Source: Streptomyces lunaelactis (GTDB lineage Bacteria > Actinomycetota > Actinomycetes > Streptomycetales > Streptomycetaceae). Taken from it: a stretch of DNA of 64,000 nucleotides. Under the pieces are notes generated by a model. That model was not told the DNA's origin. It saw only the letters and a program-made list of their open reading frames with translations, and made no database searches. The first letter of the stretch is position 1, and every line of letters begins with the position of its first letter. The position numbers were made by a program, and so were the translations under genes. The DNA lies in assembly GCF_003054555.1 (NCBI RefSeq), contig NZ_CP026304.1, forward strand, positions 5,580,001-5,644,000. Reading direction: 5' to 3'. Of this stretch, positions 50,436 through 58,298 are shown piece by piece.

Positions 50436-51013
50436 CCGGCGCCGTACCCGGTCCGGACGGGAGGCTGCGCTGCCCCTGGGCCCTGTCCACCGAGGACTAC
50501 GTCACGTACCACGACGAGGAGTGGGGCCGCCCGCTCCACGGCGACGACGCGCTCTTCGAACGGCTGAGCCTGGAGGCCTTCCAGTCCGGCCTGTCCTGGC
50601 TCACCATTCTGCGCCGCCGCGAGGGCTTCCGTACCGCCTTCGACGGCTTCAAGATCGCATCCGTGGCCACGTTCACCGACGCCGACAAGGAACGGCTCCT
50701 CGCCGACGCCGGGATCATCCGCAACCGCGCCAAGATCGACGCGACCCTCGCCAACGCGCGCCTGCTCGCCGACTGGCCCGCCGGCGAGCTGGACACACTG
50801 ATCTGGTCGTACGCCCCCGATGCGGCGAAGAGACCGGTCCCGCGCACCATCGCCGACATCCCGGCGGTCAGCGACGAGTCCACGGCGCTGTCGAAGGCCC
50901 TCAAGAAGCGCGGCCTGCGCTTCATCGGGCCGACGACGGCGTACGCCCTGATGCAGGCGTGCGGCCTCGTCGACGACCACCTCAGCGACTGTGTGGCCCG
51001 CGGGAAGGCCTAG
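50432..51013 (+). CDS. tag: DNA-3-methyladenine glycosylase I
   Basis: A 193-residue helix-hairpin-helix base excision enzyme that removes 3-methyladenine from alkylated DNA. It has the family N-terminus RCPWALSTEDYVTYHDEEWG, then LEAFQSGLSWLTILRRREGF (with the catalytic Glu), and RFIGPTTAYALMQACGLVDD near the end. The zinc snap residues are consistent with the Cys near the N-terminus and the H..C in VDDHLSDC. GTG 50432 overlaps the upstream stop by four bases. The stop TAG (51011-51013) is the first triplet of a dispersed repeat. Confidence 0.93.
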   Translation: MTGAVPGPDGRLRCPWALSTEDYVTYHDEEWGRPLHGDDALFERLSLEAFQSGLSWLTILRRREGFRTAFDGFKIASVATFTDADKERLLADAGIIRNRAKIDATLANARLLADWPAGELDTLIWSYAPDAAKRPVPRTIADIPAVSDESTALSKALKKRGLRFIGPTTAYALMQACGLVDDHLSDCVARGKA

Positions 51014-51087
51014 GCAGCCCTGTCCGGTCGGTCTTGCCGGGCTCGCGTGCCCTGGCACGCACGCTCGCTCCTGATCGGCCGGACAGG
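51011..51087. repeat. Dispersed palindromic repeat between convergent genes, starting at a stop codon
   Basis: Begins with the TAG stop of tag. CCTGTCCGG (51019-51027) and CCGGACAGG (51079-51087) form the arms. The core TCTTGCCGGGCTCGCGTGCC also occurs near 46999 and, with changes, at 35694. It can fold as a terminator for tag and the opposite enoyl-CoA hydratase gene. Confidence 0.6.
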
Positions 51088-51102
51088 ACCTGGACGCTCC
51101 CG

Positions 51103-51903
51103 CTAGCGGCCGAGGTACTTCGGCTTCTCCTTGGCGATGAACGCCTGGACCGCGATCGTGTGGTCCTCCGACGCGCCCGCCCTCGTCTGGAGTTCGTCCT
51201 CCTTGTCCAGCGCCTCGCTGAGCGTGTGACCCGCGCTGTACGCCATGGACTCCTTGAGCCCCGCGTACGCCACGGTCGGGCCCTCGGCCAGGGCGCGGGC
51301 CACCGCGACCGCCTCGGCGGCCAGGTCGTCGGCGGGCACCAGCTTGTTCGCGATGCCCAGCTCGTACGCCTCCTGCGCGGAGAACGAGCGCGGGAAGAGC
51401 AGCAGATCGGCGGCGCGGCTCGCGCCGATCAGCCGGGGCAGCGTCCACGACACCCCGGAGTCCGCGGTCAGCGCGACACCCGCGAAGGACGTCGTGAACT
51501 TGGCGGTGTCGGCGACGACCCGGTAGTCCGCTGCCAGCGCGAAGCCGAGCCCCGCGCCCGCCGCAACGCCGTTGACCCCGGCCACAACCGGCTTCGGCAT
51601 CTCCGTGAGCGCCCGCACGATGGGGTTGTAGTGCTCCCGCACAGTGCTCATGGTGCTGCCGGTGCCCGCCTCGCGGTCGGCGGCGAGGGACCCGATGTGC
51701 TCCTTCAGGTCCTGCCCCACACAGAAGGCGCGCCCGGCCGCGGTGAGCAGTACCGCCCGTACGGCGGGGTCGGCGGCGGCTGCCTGGACCGAGTCCCGGA
51801 GGGCGACCTTGGCCTCGGTGTTCATCGCGTTCATGGCCTCGGGCCGGTTGATCGTGATCGTCGCGAGTCCGTCGCTCACGTCGTACAGCACGGAGTCGGC
51901 CAT
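51103..51903 (-). CDS. Enoyl-CoA hydratase/isomerase family protein
   Basis: A 266-residue crotonase-fold enzyme. It contains ITINRPEAMNAMNTEAKVAL, AAGRAFCVGQDLKEH (oxyanion-hole region) and PKPVVAGVNGVAAGAGLGFA. The GAGLGFALAADYRV segment is typical. The second catalytic acid position reads FAGVALTADSGVSWTLPRLI, with Asp rather than Glu as in many PaaG-type isomerases. So it may be a phenylacetate-type 1,2-epoxyphenylacetyl-CoA isomerase or a plain hydratase; no paa genes are nearby. ATG 51903 was chosen at MADSVLYDV. Confidence 0.85.
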   Translation of the reverse strand: MADSVLYDVSDGLATITINRPEAMNAMNTEAKVALRDSVQAAAADPAVRAVLLTAAGRAFCVGQDLKEHIGSLAADREAGTGSTMSTVREHYNPIVRALTEMPKPVVAGVNGVAAGAGLGFALAADYRVVADTAKFTTSFAGVALTADSGVSWTLPRLIGASRAADLLLFPRSFSAQEAYELGIANKLVPADDLAAEAVAVARALAEGPTVAYAGLKESMAYSAGHTLSEALDKEDELQTRAGASEDHTIAVQAFIAKEKPKYLGR

Positions 51904-52205
51904 GGCAGGGTCCCCTTTGCGGCTCAAACGGTGGTGTTATGGCTCAGCATGGCGGAGATCGCGTGGGGCGAACATGTGACCTGCGTCAAACAATCTCCGG
52001 CCCGCTGCCCGTGAGCAGCGGCGAAGTATCGCAGGCGGATCGCCGCTTTGGGTGGTTATGAGAGAGCGCGTTGCGCAAGCGATGCCGACTGATGTTGGTC
52101 ATCGGGTCCCGCCATGCGGGATAATGACCTGGAAGCAATGTGTTCGATGCCGGTGACACCTGGGTTGTCGGCTGCGATGAGCTGGTTTCAGGAAGGGGAA
52201 CGAGC
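51904..52205 (+). promoter_or_regulatory. Promoter region of the DUF3117 gene
   Basis: No gene is seen in these 302 bases between divergent genes. TTGGTC (52094-52099) and GATAAT (52119-52124), 19 bases apart, may be the -35 and -10 for the small downstream gene. A GGAAGGGG ribosome site follows at about 52191. The assignment is tentative because the spacer is long. Confidence 0.35.
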
Positions 52206-52373
52206 ATGGCGGCCATGAAGCCGCGGACGGGCGACGGCCCGCTCGAGGTGACCAAGGAGGGGCGGGGCATCGTCATGCGCGTTCCGCTCGAAGGCGGCGG
52301 TCGGCTCGTGGTCGAGCTGACTCCGGACGAAGCCGATGCTCTCGGCGACGCCCTGAAGAAAGTCGTCGGCTGA
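52206..52373 (+). CDS. DUF3117 family protein (55 aa)
   Basis: A 55-residue cytoplasmic protein, MAAMKPRTGDGPLEVTKEGR followed by GIVMRVPLEGGGRLVVELTP and DEADALGDALKKVVG. This sequence is nearly invariant across actinobacteria (Rv1211 in M. tuberculosis), which implies an important role, but none is known. ATG 52206 is preceded by GGAAGGGGAACGAGC; the open frame begins at 52140 but the conserved part starts at 52206. A terminator follows closely, so it is a single-gene transcript. Confidence 0.9.
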   Translation: MAAMKPRTGDGPLEVTKEGRGIVMRVPLEGGGRLVVELTPDEADALGDALKKVVG

Positions 52374-52395
52374 CGCGGGAAGCGCCCACACTTTT

Positions 52396-52427
52396 CACTG
52401 CCCCGGCACCTCGGTGCCGGGGCAGTG
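52396..52427. terminator. Terminator after the DUF3117 gene
   Basis: CACTGCCCCGGCACC (52396-52410) and GGTGCCGGGGCAGTG (52413-52427) form a near-perfect stem of about 13-15 pairs with a tight loop, preceded by TTTT. It lies between convergent genes. Confidence 0.8.
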
Positions 52428-52459
52428 CTGTGCCCGGGGGCACCCGTCGGCGAATCCGG

Positions 52460-53143
52460 TCAGCGGCGTACCGCGCACAGCAGGCCGTCGCCCACCGGCA
52501 GCAGCGACGGCAGCAGCTCCTGGCTTTCGCGCACCGTGCGCAGCAGCTCTCGCAGCCGCAGGACCTCGGCCGGCTGGGCCGCCGAGTCGACCGTGCGGCC
52601 GTCCGCGAAGACGCCCTCGAAGCAGACGAGCCCGCCTGGTCGCAGCAGGCGCAACGATTCAGCGAGATAGTCCAGCGACTCCATCCGGTCGCCGTCGCAG
52701 AAAACGAGGTCGTAACCGCCGTCCGCGAGCCGCGGGAGTACGTCGAGGGCGCGGCCGGGGATGAAACGCGCCCGGTTCCCGGCGAAGCCGGCCGCGCGGA
52801 AGGCCTCCTTGGCGAACTGCTGCCGGTCGGGCTCCGGGTCCACGGTCGTCAGTACGCCGTCGGGCCGCATGCCCTGCAGCAGATAGATCCCGGAGACACC
52901 CGTCCCCGTACCGACTTCGGCCACCGCCTTCGCGTCAGCGGTGGCAGCCAGCAGTCGCAGCGCTGCGCCGGTGCCTGGGGACACCGAGGGGAGCCCTGAC
53001 TCCCGGGCCCGGTCACGGGCCCAGCGGAGCGTGTCGTCCTCGGCGACAAAGGCGTCGGCGAACGCCCAGCTCGTCTGCCGGTTGGCGGTAATGACCCTCT
53101 CCTGTCCCCGTAGTTGGCGCGACGCTGACTGTATCCGCTGCAC
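52460..53143 (-). CDS. Class I SAM-dependent O-methyltransferase (CCoAOMT-like)
   Basis: A 227-residue methyltransferase of the catechol/caffeoyl-CoA O-methyltransferase group. It has the AdoMet motif [20 protein letters not shown], the acidic partner [15 protein letters not shown] and the [20 protein letters not shown] metal-binding segment. Its substrate is unknown. GTG 53143 is taken as the start; the frame is open to 53221, but those codons lie inside the sigE promoter region. It is divergent from sigE, as is Rv1220c from sigE in M. tuberculosis. Confidence 0.85.
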   Translation of the reverse strand: MQRIQSASRQLRGQERVITANRQTSWAFADAFVAEDDTLRWARDRARESGLPSVSPGTGAALRLLAATADAKAVAEVGTGTGVSGIYLLQGMRPDGVLTTVDPEPDRQQFAKEAFRAAGFAGNRARFIPGRALDVLPRLADGGYDLVFCDGDRMESLDYLAESLRLLRPGGLVCFEGVFADGRTVDSAAQPAEVLRLRELLRTVRESQELLPSLLPVGDGLLCAVRR

Positions 53144-53145
53144 CG

Positions 53146-53171
53146 GGAACCCGCAGATGGGACCGGGCGTT
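53146..53171 (+). promoter_or_regulatory. Candidate ECF-type (autoregulatory) promoter of sigE
   Basis: GGAAC (53146-53150) and CGTT (53168-53171) are separated by 17 bases, matching the GGAAC-N16/17-CGTT consensus of ECF sigma factors including SigE of M. tuberculosis. It would start transcription at about 53178. It lies just upstream of the divergent O-methyltransferase start, so it may affect both genes. Inference from consensus only. Confidence 0.55.
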
Positions 53172-53265
53172 ATGGAAGGACAGGGGGAAACGCATGATTC
53201 AGGGCCGGAAGCGGCACCCAAATTCGCGTAAAGATTCTTATCCGGAGCTAACGGGCGAGGTGGCT

Positions 53266-54033
53266 ATGGTAGGGGCTCCGCTGGACACCACCAGAGCCGA
53301 CAGGGGAGGTGCGGCTGCACCTGCGGATCGGAGAGGAGTGCTGAAGCGCTTTCTCAGGTCGGCGGGTGAGCCGAGATCCGTGACCGACATTGCTGACAGT
53401 TCTCGCTCGACCGACTCCGCAGCTACCGCGACCTTCGCATCGGATGCGGAATCGCAGGCGTGGACGCCTCCCACCTGGGAGGAGATCGTCAGCACGCACA
53501 GCGGCCGGGTCTACCGCCTCGCCTACCGTCTGACGGGCAACCAGCACGACGCCGAGGACCTCACCCAGGAGGTCTTCGTCCGCGTGTTCCGCTCGTTGTC
53601 GACGTACACCCCCGGCACCTTCGAGGGCTGGCTGCACCGCATTACCACCAACCTTTTCCTGGACATGGTCCGCCGCAAGCAGCGCATCCGTTTCGACGCG
53701 CTCGGCGACGACGCCGCCGAGCGGCTGCCCAGCCGCGAGCCGTCCCCGCAGCAGGTCTTCAACGACACCCACTTCGACGCGGATGTGCAGCAGGCGCTGG
53801 ACACCCTCGCGCCGGAGTTCCGCGCCGCGGTGGTGCTCTGTGACATCGAGGGACTGTCGTACGAGGAGATCGCCGCGACGCTCGGCGTGAAGCTCGGCAC
53901 CGTCCGCAGCCGGATCCACCGTGGCCGGTCCCATCTGCGCAAGGCCCTGCAGCACCGTTCCCCGCAGGCTCGCGCGGAGCAGCGCACGCTGGCGGGTGTG
54001 GTCGGCCTGGCAGGGGAGGGCGGAGCGGCGTGA
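53266..54033 (+). CDS. sigE: ECF RNA polymerase sigma factor SigE (M. tuberculosis SigE type)
   Basis: A 255-residue ECF sigma factor. Region 2 ([20 protein letters not shown], then [17 protein letters not shown]) and region 4 ([20 protein letters not shown], then [20 protein letters not shown]) are complete. The N-terminal ~75 residues are a Ser/Thr/Ala-rich extension. It directs the envelope-stress regulon. ATG 53266 was chosen because codons between ATG 53194 and 53266 have AT-rich third positions unlike real Streptomyces coding DNA, although 53194 has a good ribosome site (AGGGGG) and could be an alternative start. The stop overlaps rseA. This is the SigE of the conserved methyltransferase-sigE-rseA-htrA-tatB locus, not the S. 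coelicolor gene named sigE elsewhere. Confidence 0.92.
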   Translation: MVGAPLDTTRADRGGAAAPADRRGVLKRFLRSAGEPRSVTDIADSSRSTDSAATATFASDAESQAWTPPTWEEIVSTHSGRVYRLAYRLTGNQHDAEDLTQEVFVRVFRSLSTYTPGTFEGWLHRITTNLFLDMVRRKQRIRFDALGDDAAERLPSREPSPQQVFNDTHFDADVQQALDTLAPEFRAAVVLCDIEGLSYEEIAATLGVKLGTVRSRIHRGRSHLRKALQHRSPQARAEQRTLAGVVGLAGEGGAA

Positions 54034-54998
54034 GTGGTTCAAGTCCCACCCCTGCGGAGCAGCACCTGGGGGACCGGCTCGCCGCGCTCGTCGACGGCGA
54101 ACTCAAGCATGATGTCCGGGACCGGGTGCTGGCCCATCTCGCCACCTGTCCCAAGTGCAAGGCCGAGGCCGACGCCCAGCGCCGGCTGAAGAACGTCTTC
54201 GCGCACACCGCCCCGCCGCCGCCCTCCGAAGGGCTGCTCGCGCGGCTCCAAGGGCTGCCCGCGGGACCCGGAGGTGACGACGACGGCCGGAGTGGACCTT
54301 TCGGCGGGGGACGAGTCGCCGACGGGGTCTTCGGCGCGCTGAGTCCTTCCGCGGGACATGGACGCGACCCCAGGTCGGAGACCTTCGGCTATGTACCGGC
54401 GGGCGCGCACGCGACTGTGCTCCCCGGCGGTTCCGGTGGCTTCCGTATCCATGACGTCGGTCGTACGGACGCGGAGCGCTCACCCTGGCGCGGGCGGAGG
54501 TTCGCCTTCGCGGCGGCCAGCGCGGTGTCCTTCGCCGCGATCGCCCTGGGCGGCGCGATTCCGCTGGACGCCTCGGTGCAGGCCGGCCCCAGGGGCGAGG
54601 GCGCGGGGAACAACGTCACACCCCTGCGGACCGCGACCCCGACCGCGGGCGGGGCCGGTGTGAACACCGGCCTGAACTCCGGCTCGGGCACCGGGACGAG
54701 CGCCGTCAGGAGCGCGGAGACCGAGCGCCGCCGCGGCGGCGCCCTGGCCAGGTCGGACGACCGTCAGGACATCGCCGGCGCACCGAGCCTGCTCGCCCCG
54801 GCGGCGCCGCCGCTGGTCCACCCGTTCCTCGTCTCACCCCTGGTCAACTCCTCGTCGTCCCTGGCGCCGCTGATACGTCCCACGGGCTCGGCGTTCCAGC
54901 TCGCGACGACCGCCGGATTCACCCCGTCCGCCGCACCTGCCCCCACCCACCTCGCAGCACCGACCCAGCCCGGTCGGTCCCTCTCGTCCCGGCGCTGA
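54030..54998 (+). CDS. rseA: Anti-sigma factor RseA (zinc-binding, membrane-associated)
   Basis: A 322-residue protein. The N-terminal anti-sigma domain has the ZAS zinc motif in [20 protein letters not shown] (HxxxCxxC near residues 36-43), which binds SigE. A Gly/Pro-rich linker leads to one possible helix (about 157-175, [20 protein letters not shown]) and a long Ala/Pro/Thr-rich tail outside. GTG 54030 overlaps the sigE stop by four bases, so sigma and anti-sigma are made in balance. Homologues are released by redox change or phosphorylation and proteolysis under envelope stress; here the trigger is inferred. The tail is longer than in mycobacterial RseA. Confidence 0.85.
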   Translation: MSGSSPTPAEQHLGDRLAALVDGELKHDVRDRVLAHLATCPKCKAEADAQRRLKNVFAHTAPPPPSEGLLARLQGLPAGPGGDDDGRSGPFGGGRVADGVFGALSPSAGHGRDPRSETFGYVPAGAHATVLPGGSGGFRIHDVGRTDAERSPWRGRRFAFAAASAVSFAAIALGGAIPLDASVQAGPRGEGAGNNVTPLRTATPTAGGAGVNTGLNSGSGTGTSAVRSAETERRRGGALARSDDRQDIAGAPSLLAPAAPPLVHPFLVSPLVNSSSSLAPLIRPTGSAFQLATTAGFTPSAAPAPTHLAAPTQPGRSLSSRR

Positions 54999-55092
54999 CC
55001 AGGCCCCTGCGTAGAGATTCGCAAACCTGGTTGAATCCTCTGAGGGGTGCCCCACGGGGGTGCCGCAGTGGTCGGCAGTTTGCGGGGAGAGC

Positions 55093-56784
55093 ATGGACGA
55101 CGGGAAGCCCACCGGACCCAAGGCGAAGTGGTGGAGCCGGCCCAGTGCGGGACGTGCGACCCACTCCGAGCCGGAGGCGACGGCACAGGTGTCGGAGCCC
55201 GAGGTGACGGCGCAGGTGTCGGAGCCCGAGGTGACGGCGCAGGTGTCGGCGCCCGAGGAGACCGAGTTGACCGCGGTGACGGCGGAGCTGCCTCCTGTGC
55301 AGTCGCCGGCGCCGTCCCCGGTTCCGGTGCAGGGCGGCAGCCCGCAGCCGTTGCACGAGCCCGATGCGTACAGCACGCCGCCGTACGGCGGACCCGGGCC
55401 GTGGGCGCCGGCACCTCCCGTACAGCGACCGATGCCCACTCCGGCGCATGGCACGCCCGTACCGCCGGCCTACCCCGGCCCGAACGGCGCGGCGGCCGAC
55501 GCCCCGGCCGGTGCCGGCAGCGGCGGCGGGTACGCCCCACCGCCCCCGTCGGGACACCAGCCGCAGCCTCGGCCCGAGGACCGGCCGCAGCCGCTGAACT
55601 CGCTCTGGCTGCAGTACGACCCCTGGAACACCCCCGTACAGCCGCTGACCCACCCCGGCGCGCCCGTCAGGAAGAAGAACCGCCGCGGGTCACTGCTGGC
55701 CGGGGCGGTCCTGCTGGCGCTCGTCGCCGGAGGCATCGGCGGCGGCATGGGCGCCTACATCGAGCGCAACGGCGGCATCACCAGCGTCGAACTCCCGCAG
55801 GCGGCCAAGGACAACGGCGACCGCGCCCCCGACAGCGTCGCCGGCATCGCCGCCAGCGCCCTGCCGAGCGTGGTCACCCTCCATGTCAGCGGCAGCGGCG
55901 AACAGGGCACCGGCACCGGCTTCGTCCTCGACCAGCAGGGCCACATCCTCACCAACAACCATGTCGTCGATCCGGCGGGCTCGTCCGGCGACATCTCCAT
56001 CACCTTCAGCGGCGGCGAGACCGCCAAGGCGACCCTCGTCGGCAAGGACAGCGGCTACGACCTCGCCGTCGTCAAGGTCACCGGCGTCTCCGGACTCAAG
56101 CCGCTGCCGCTCGGGAACTCCGACAGCGTCCAGGTCGGTGACCCCGTCGTCGCCATCGGAGCGCCCTTCGACCTCCAGAACACCGTGACCTCCGGCATCA
56201 TCAGCGCCAAGGAGCGCCCCATCACGGCGGGCGGCGAGAAGGGCGACGGCAGCGATGTCAGCTACGTGGACGCGCTGCAGACCGACGCCCCGATAAACCC
56301 CGGCAACTCCGGCGGCCCGCTGGTGGACACCAAGGCCCGGGTCATCGGCATCAACAGCGCGATCCGCGCCGCCGACAGCGGCGCCGGCCCCGAGGGCGCC
56401 CAGGCCGGCTCCATCGGACTCGGCTTCGCGATCCCCATCAACCAGGGCAAGCGCGTCGCCGAGGAGCTCATCAACACCGGCAAGGCCACCCACCCCGTGA
56501 TCGGCGTCAGCCTCGACATGAAGTACACGGGCGACGGCGCGCGCGTCGGCGTCAAGGGCAAGGACGGCACCGCGGCGGTCACCCCCGGCGGCCCCGGCGC
56601 CAAGGCGGGGATCAAGCCCGGAGACATCATCACCAAGGTCGACGGCCAGCGGGTGCACAGCGGCGAGGAGCTGATCGTCAAGATCCGCGCCCACCGCCCG
56701 GGCGACAGGCTGGAGCTGACCCTGGTCCGCGGTGGCCGTGAACGGAAGATGTCACTGACACTCGGTTCCGCGGACGGCACATGA
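55093..56784 (+). CDS. htrA: HtrA/DegP-family trypsin-like serine protease
   Basis: A 563-residue membrane-anchored serine protease. Residues 1-195 are a Pro/Ala/Glu-rich cytoplasmic region with three tandem nine-residue repeats (EVTAQVSEP type, DNA 55174-55254). A helix (about 198-224) follows. The trypsin-like domain has His in NNHVVD (near 288), Asp in YDLAVVKV (near 321) and Ser in GNSGGPLV (near 403). A PDZ domain ends the protein (about 460-560, AGIKPGDIITKVDGQRVHSG). It degrades or refolds damaged extracytoplasmic proteins. ATG 55093 follows GCGGGGAGAGC; a GTG at 55060 is possible. It is probably a SigE target, as it follows sigE-rseA. Confidence 0.93.
   Translation: MDDGKPTGPKAKWWSRPSAGRATHSEPEATAQVSEPEVTAQVSEPEVTAQVSAPEETELTAVTAELPPVQSPAPSPVPVQGGSPQPLHEPDAYSTPPYGGPGPWAPAPPVQRPMPTPAHGTPVPPAYPGPNGAAADAPAGAGSGGGYAPPPPSGHQPQPRPEDRPQPLNSLWLQYDPWNTPVQPLTHPGAPVRKKNRRGSLLAGAVLLALVAGGIGGGMGAYIERNGGITSVELPQAAKDNGDRAPDSVAGIAASALPSVVTLHVSGSGEQGTGTGFVLDQQGHILTNNHVVDPAGSSGDISITFSGGETAKATLVGKDSGYDLAVVKVTGVSGLKPLPLGNSDSVQVGDPVVAIGAPFDLQNTVTSGIISAKERPITAGGEKGDGSDVSYVDALQTDAPINPGNSGGPLVDTKARVIGINSAIRAADSGAGPEGAQAGSIGLGFAIPINQGKRVAEELINTGKATHPVIGVSLDMKYTGDGARVGVKGKDGTAAVTPGGPGAKAGIKPGDIITKVDGQRVHSGEELIVKIRAHRPGDRLELTLVRGGRERKMSLTLGSADGT
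55174..55254 (+). repeat. Three tandem 27-bp repeats within htrA
   Basis: Units at 55174-55200, 55201-55227 and 55228-55254 encode EATAQVSEP, EVTAQVSEP and EVTAQVSAP. Units differ at only a few bases, so copy number could vary between strains. They lie in the cytoplasmic linker before the membrane helix. Confidence 0.85.
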
Positions 56785-56922
56785 CGTACGGCAAAACGGC
56801 CGCGGTACCGGTCGGCGCACCGGCCGCCGGAAGGTACCGCGCGGACAGTTTCGGCGGGTACCGTGGATCGGGCCCGGACCCCATCCGGCCTGCGGGCAGC
56901 AGAGAACACGAGGAGCAGCAGG

Positions 56923-57369
56923 GTGTTCAATGACATAGGCGCACTGGAGCTGGTGGCGCTCGTGGTGCTCGCCGTGCTCGTCTTCGGCCCCGAAAAGCTG
57001 CCGAAGGTCATCCAGGACGCCACGCGCTTCATCCGGAAGGTCCGCGAGTTCTCCGAGAGCGCGAAGCATGACATCCGCAGCGAACTGGGGCCGGAGTTCA
57101 AGGACTTCGAATTCGAGGATCTCAACCCCAAGACGTTCATCCGCAAGCAGCTGGACGAGAACGAGGACCTGAAGGAACTCAAGGAGCTCCGCAGCAGCTT
57201 CGACCTCAAGAAGGAGATCAACGAGGTCGCCGACGCGGTGAACGGCAAGGACTCCGACACGTCCGTCCCGGCCGCCGTCAACGGCTCCCCCGGCACCCCC
57301 GACCTGCTCAAGAAGCGCGAAAACGTCGATCGGGACGAGCGACCGCCCTTCGACGCAGACGCCACCTGA
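56923..57369 (+). CDS. tatB: Sec-independent protein translocase protein TatB
   Basis: A 148-residue protein. An N-terminal membrane helix (about residues 5-21, IGALELVALVVLAVLVFGPE) ends in the FGPEKLPKV hinge. An amphipathic helix and a charged cytoplasmic tail follow. It receives twin-arginine substrates with TatC and passes them to TatA. GTG 56923 follows AGGAGCAGCAGG. The position after sigE-rseA-htrA supports TatB rather than TatA, as in mycobacteria (Rv1224). tatA and tatC are not in this window. Confidence 0.92.
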   Translation: MFNDIGALELVALVVLAVLVFGPEKLPKVIQDATRFIRKVREFSESAKHDIRSELGPEFKDFEFEDLNPKTFIRKQLDENEDLKELKELRSSFDLKKEINEVADAVNGKDSDTSVPAAVNGSPGTPDLLKKRENVDRDERPPFDADAT

Positions 57370-57488
57370 GTACCGTCAATCCCTCCGAGCCGGGACGAGG
57401 TGGCTATTCTCCATCTGTCCGGACGTGAGGACGCCCGAGGGGGGCGGGTCCGCTCCGGGCCTCGGAGACAGAGGAGGCGGCCGGGTAG

Positions 57489-58184
57489 ATGGAGACGACA
57501 AGTCGGCTAGCGGCGCAAGGAACGGTCAGCGATTCTCCTGCCCCTGGCGGGGAGAACCCGCTCACGGCGCAGCGAGTGTCAGCGGCTCAGCGTGCGGTCG
57601 ACGGATTCCTGCGCGCGTCCTTCCCCTGGTACGGACTGGACGAGGCCTTCACAGGGCCGCGACGCCTGATGCAGGTCGGCACCGCGGCGGACGGCACGGT
57701 CCAGCACGGCGCCATGGGCCACGGCGACGAGCCGTCGATACGGTCGGAGGCGGGCGGCGCGGGCGCGGAGAAGGAGCGCTTCGCCGTCGTCGTCACGGTC
57801 GCTGCGAGCCCCGTACGGCGCAGCGGCGACGGTACGGGTGTACTGGACGCCACCACGGTCTCCTCGGCGGCCTGGCTGGCCGGCTCGGGCCTGCTGGCGC
57901 ACACCTGGCCCGCCCAGCTGGACCACTCGCTGCGTGACGACTGGCTGGAACAGCAGACCGAGACGGCGTTCGAGCTGGCCGACGATCTGGCCGGACCGGC
58001 CTGGTCGATGCTCTCGCTGCCGGTCGACGGCGTGCCGACGCCCTTCCACTACCGCGAGTCGGAGTTCGGGTGGGTGCTGGCGGGACCGACGGGCGGAGGG
58101 GTGCATGTGGGCGCGTACGGGCGGGGGATGAGCGCGTACGGCCTTGGCTTCTCCGCGGTCAAGGACCTCGGCGCGTACGTGTAA
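57489..58184 (+). CDS. Conserved hypothetical protein (231 aa)
   Basis: A 231-residue soluble protein without signal peptide or membrane helix. The N-terminal half (VSAAQRAVDGFLRASFPWYG, then FAVVVTVAASPVRRSG) and the C-terminal part (FHYRESEFGWVLAGPTGGGV, then HVGAYGRGMSAYGLGFSAVK) are well-behaved globular sequence. I do not recognise a family. ATG 57489 follows GGAGGCGG, so the gene is real. A very strong terminator ends it; the neighbouring mrp gene converges on it. Confidence 0.78.
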   Translation: METTSRLAAQGTVSDSPAPGGENPLTAQRVSAAQRAVDGFLRASFPWYGLDEAFTGPRRLMQVGTAADGTVQHGAMGHGDEPSIRSEAGGAGAEKERFAVVVTVAASPVRRSGDGTGVLDATTVSSAAWLAGSGLLAHTWPAQLDHSLRDDWLEQQTETAFELADDLAGPAWSMLSLPVDGVPTPFHYRESEFGWVLAGPTGGGVHVGAYGRGMSAYGLGFSAVKDLGAYV

Positions 58185-58212
58185 CAGGGCCCCGCACGCC
58201 CTTCGTGCATGT

Positions 58213-58261
58213 CCTCAAGCGCCGGACGGGCTGACCTTGTCAGCCCGTCCGGCGCTTGAGG
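58213..58261. terminator. Very strong hairpin terminator (23-pair stem)
   Basis: 58213-58235 and 58239-58261 are perfectly complementary (23 pairs), with a three-base loop. The arm TCAAGCGCCGGACGGGCTG is a motif that recurs near 62365 with changes. It serves the hypothetical gene and mrp, which converge here. Confidence 0.88.
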
Positions 58262-58291
58262 CGCGGGGCTCGGGGCGGAGCCCCGGCAAGA
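58262..58291. repeat. REP-like GGGGCTCGGGGCGGAGCCCC palindrome
   Basis: GCGCGGGGCTCGGGGCGGAG followed by CCCC resembles GGTCCGGGGCGGAGCCCCGG at 49100 and GGGGCTCCGCCCC near 62346. It is another short dispersed unit placed at the end of a transcript. Confidence 0.5.
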
Positions 58292-58298
58292 GCTCGCG

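Noticed and set aside
53194..53265. Longer SigE form starting at ATG 53194
   Set aside because: Codons there are AT-rich at third positions. Kept only as an alternative because of a good ribosome site and the nearby ECF promoter.
55174..55254. Possible CRISPR-like array
   Set aside because: The 27-bp units are contiguous without spacers and lie in frame in htrA.
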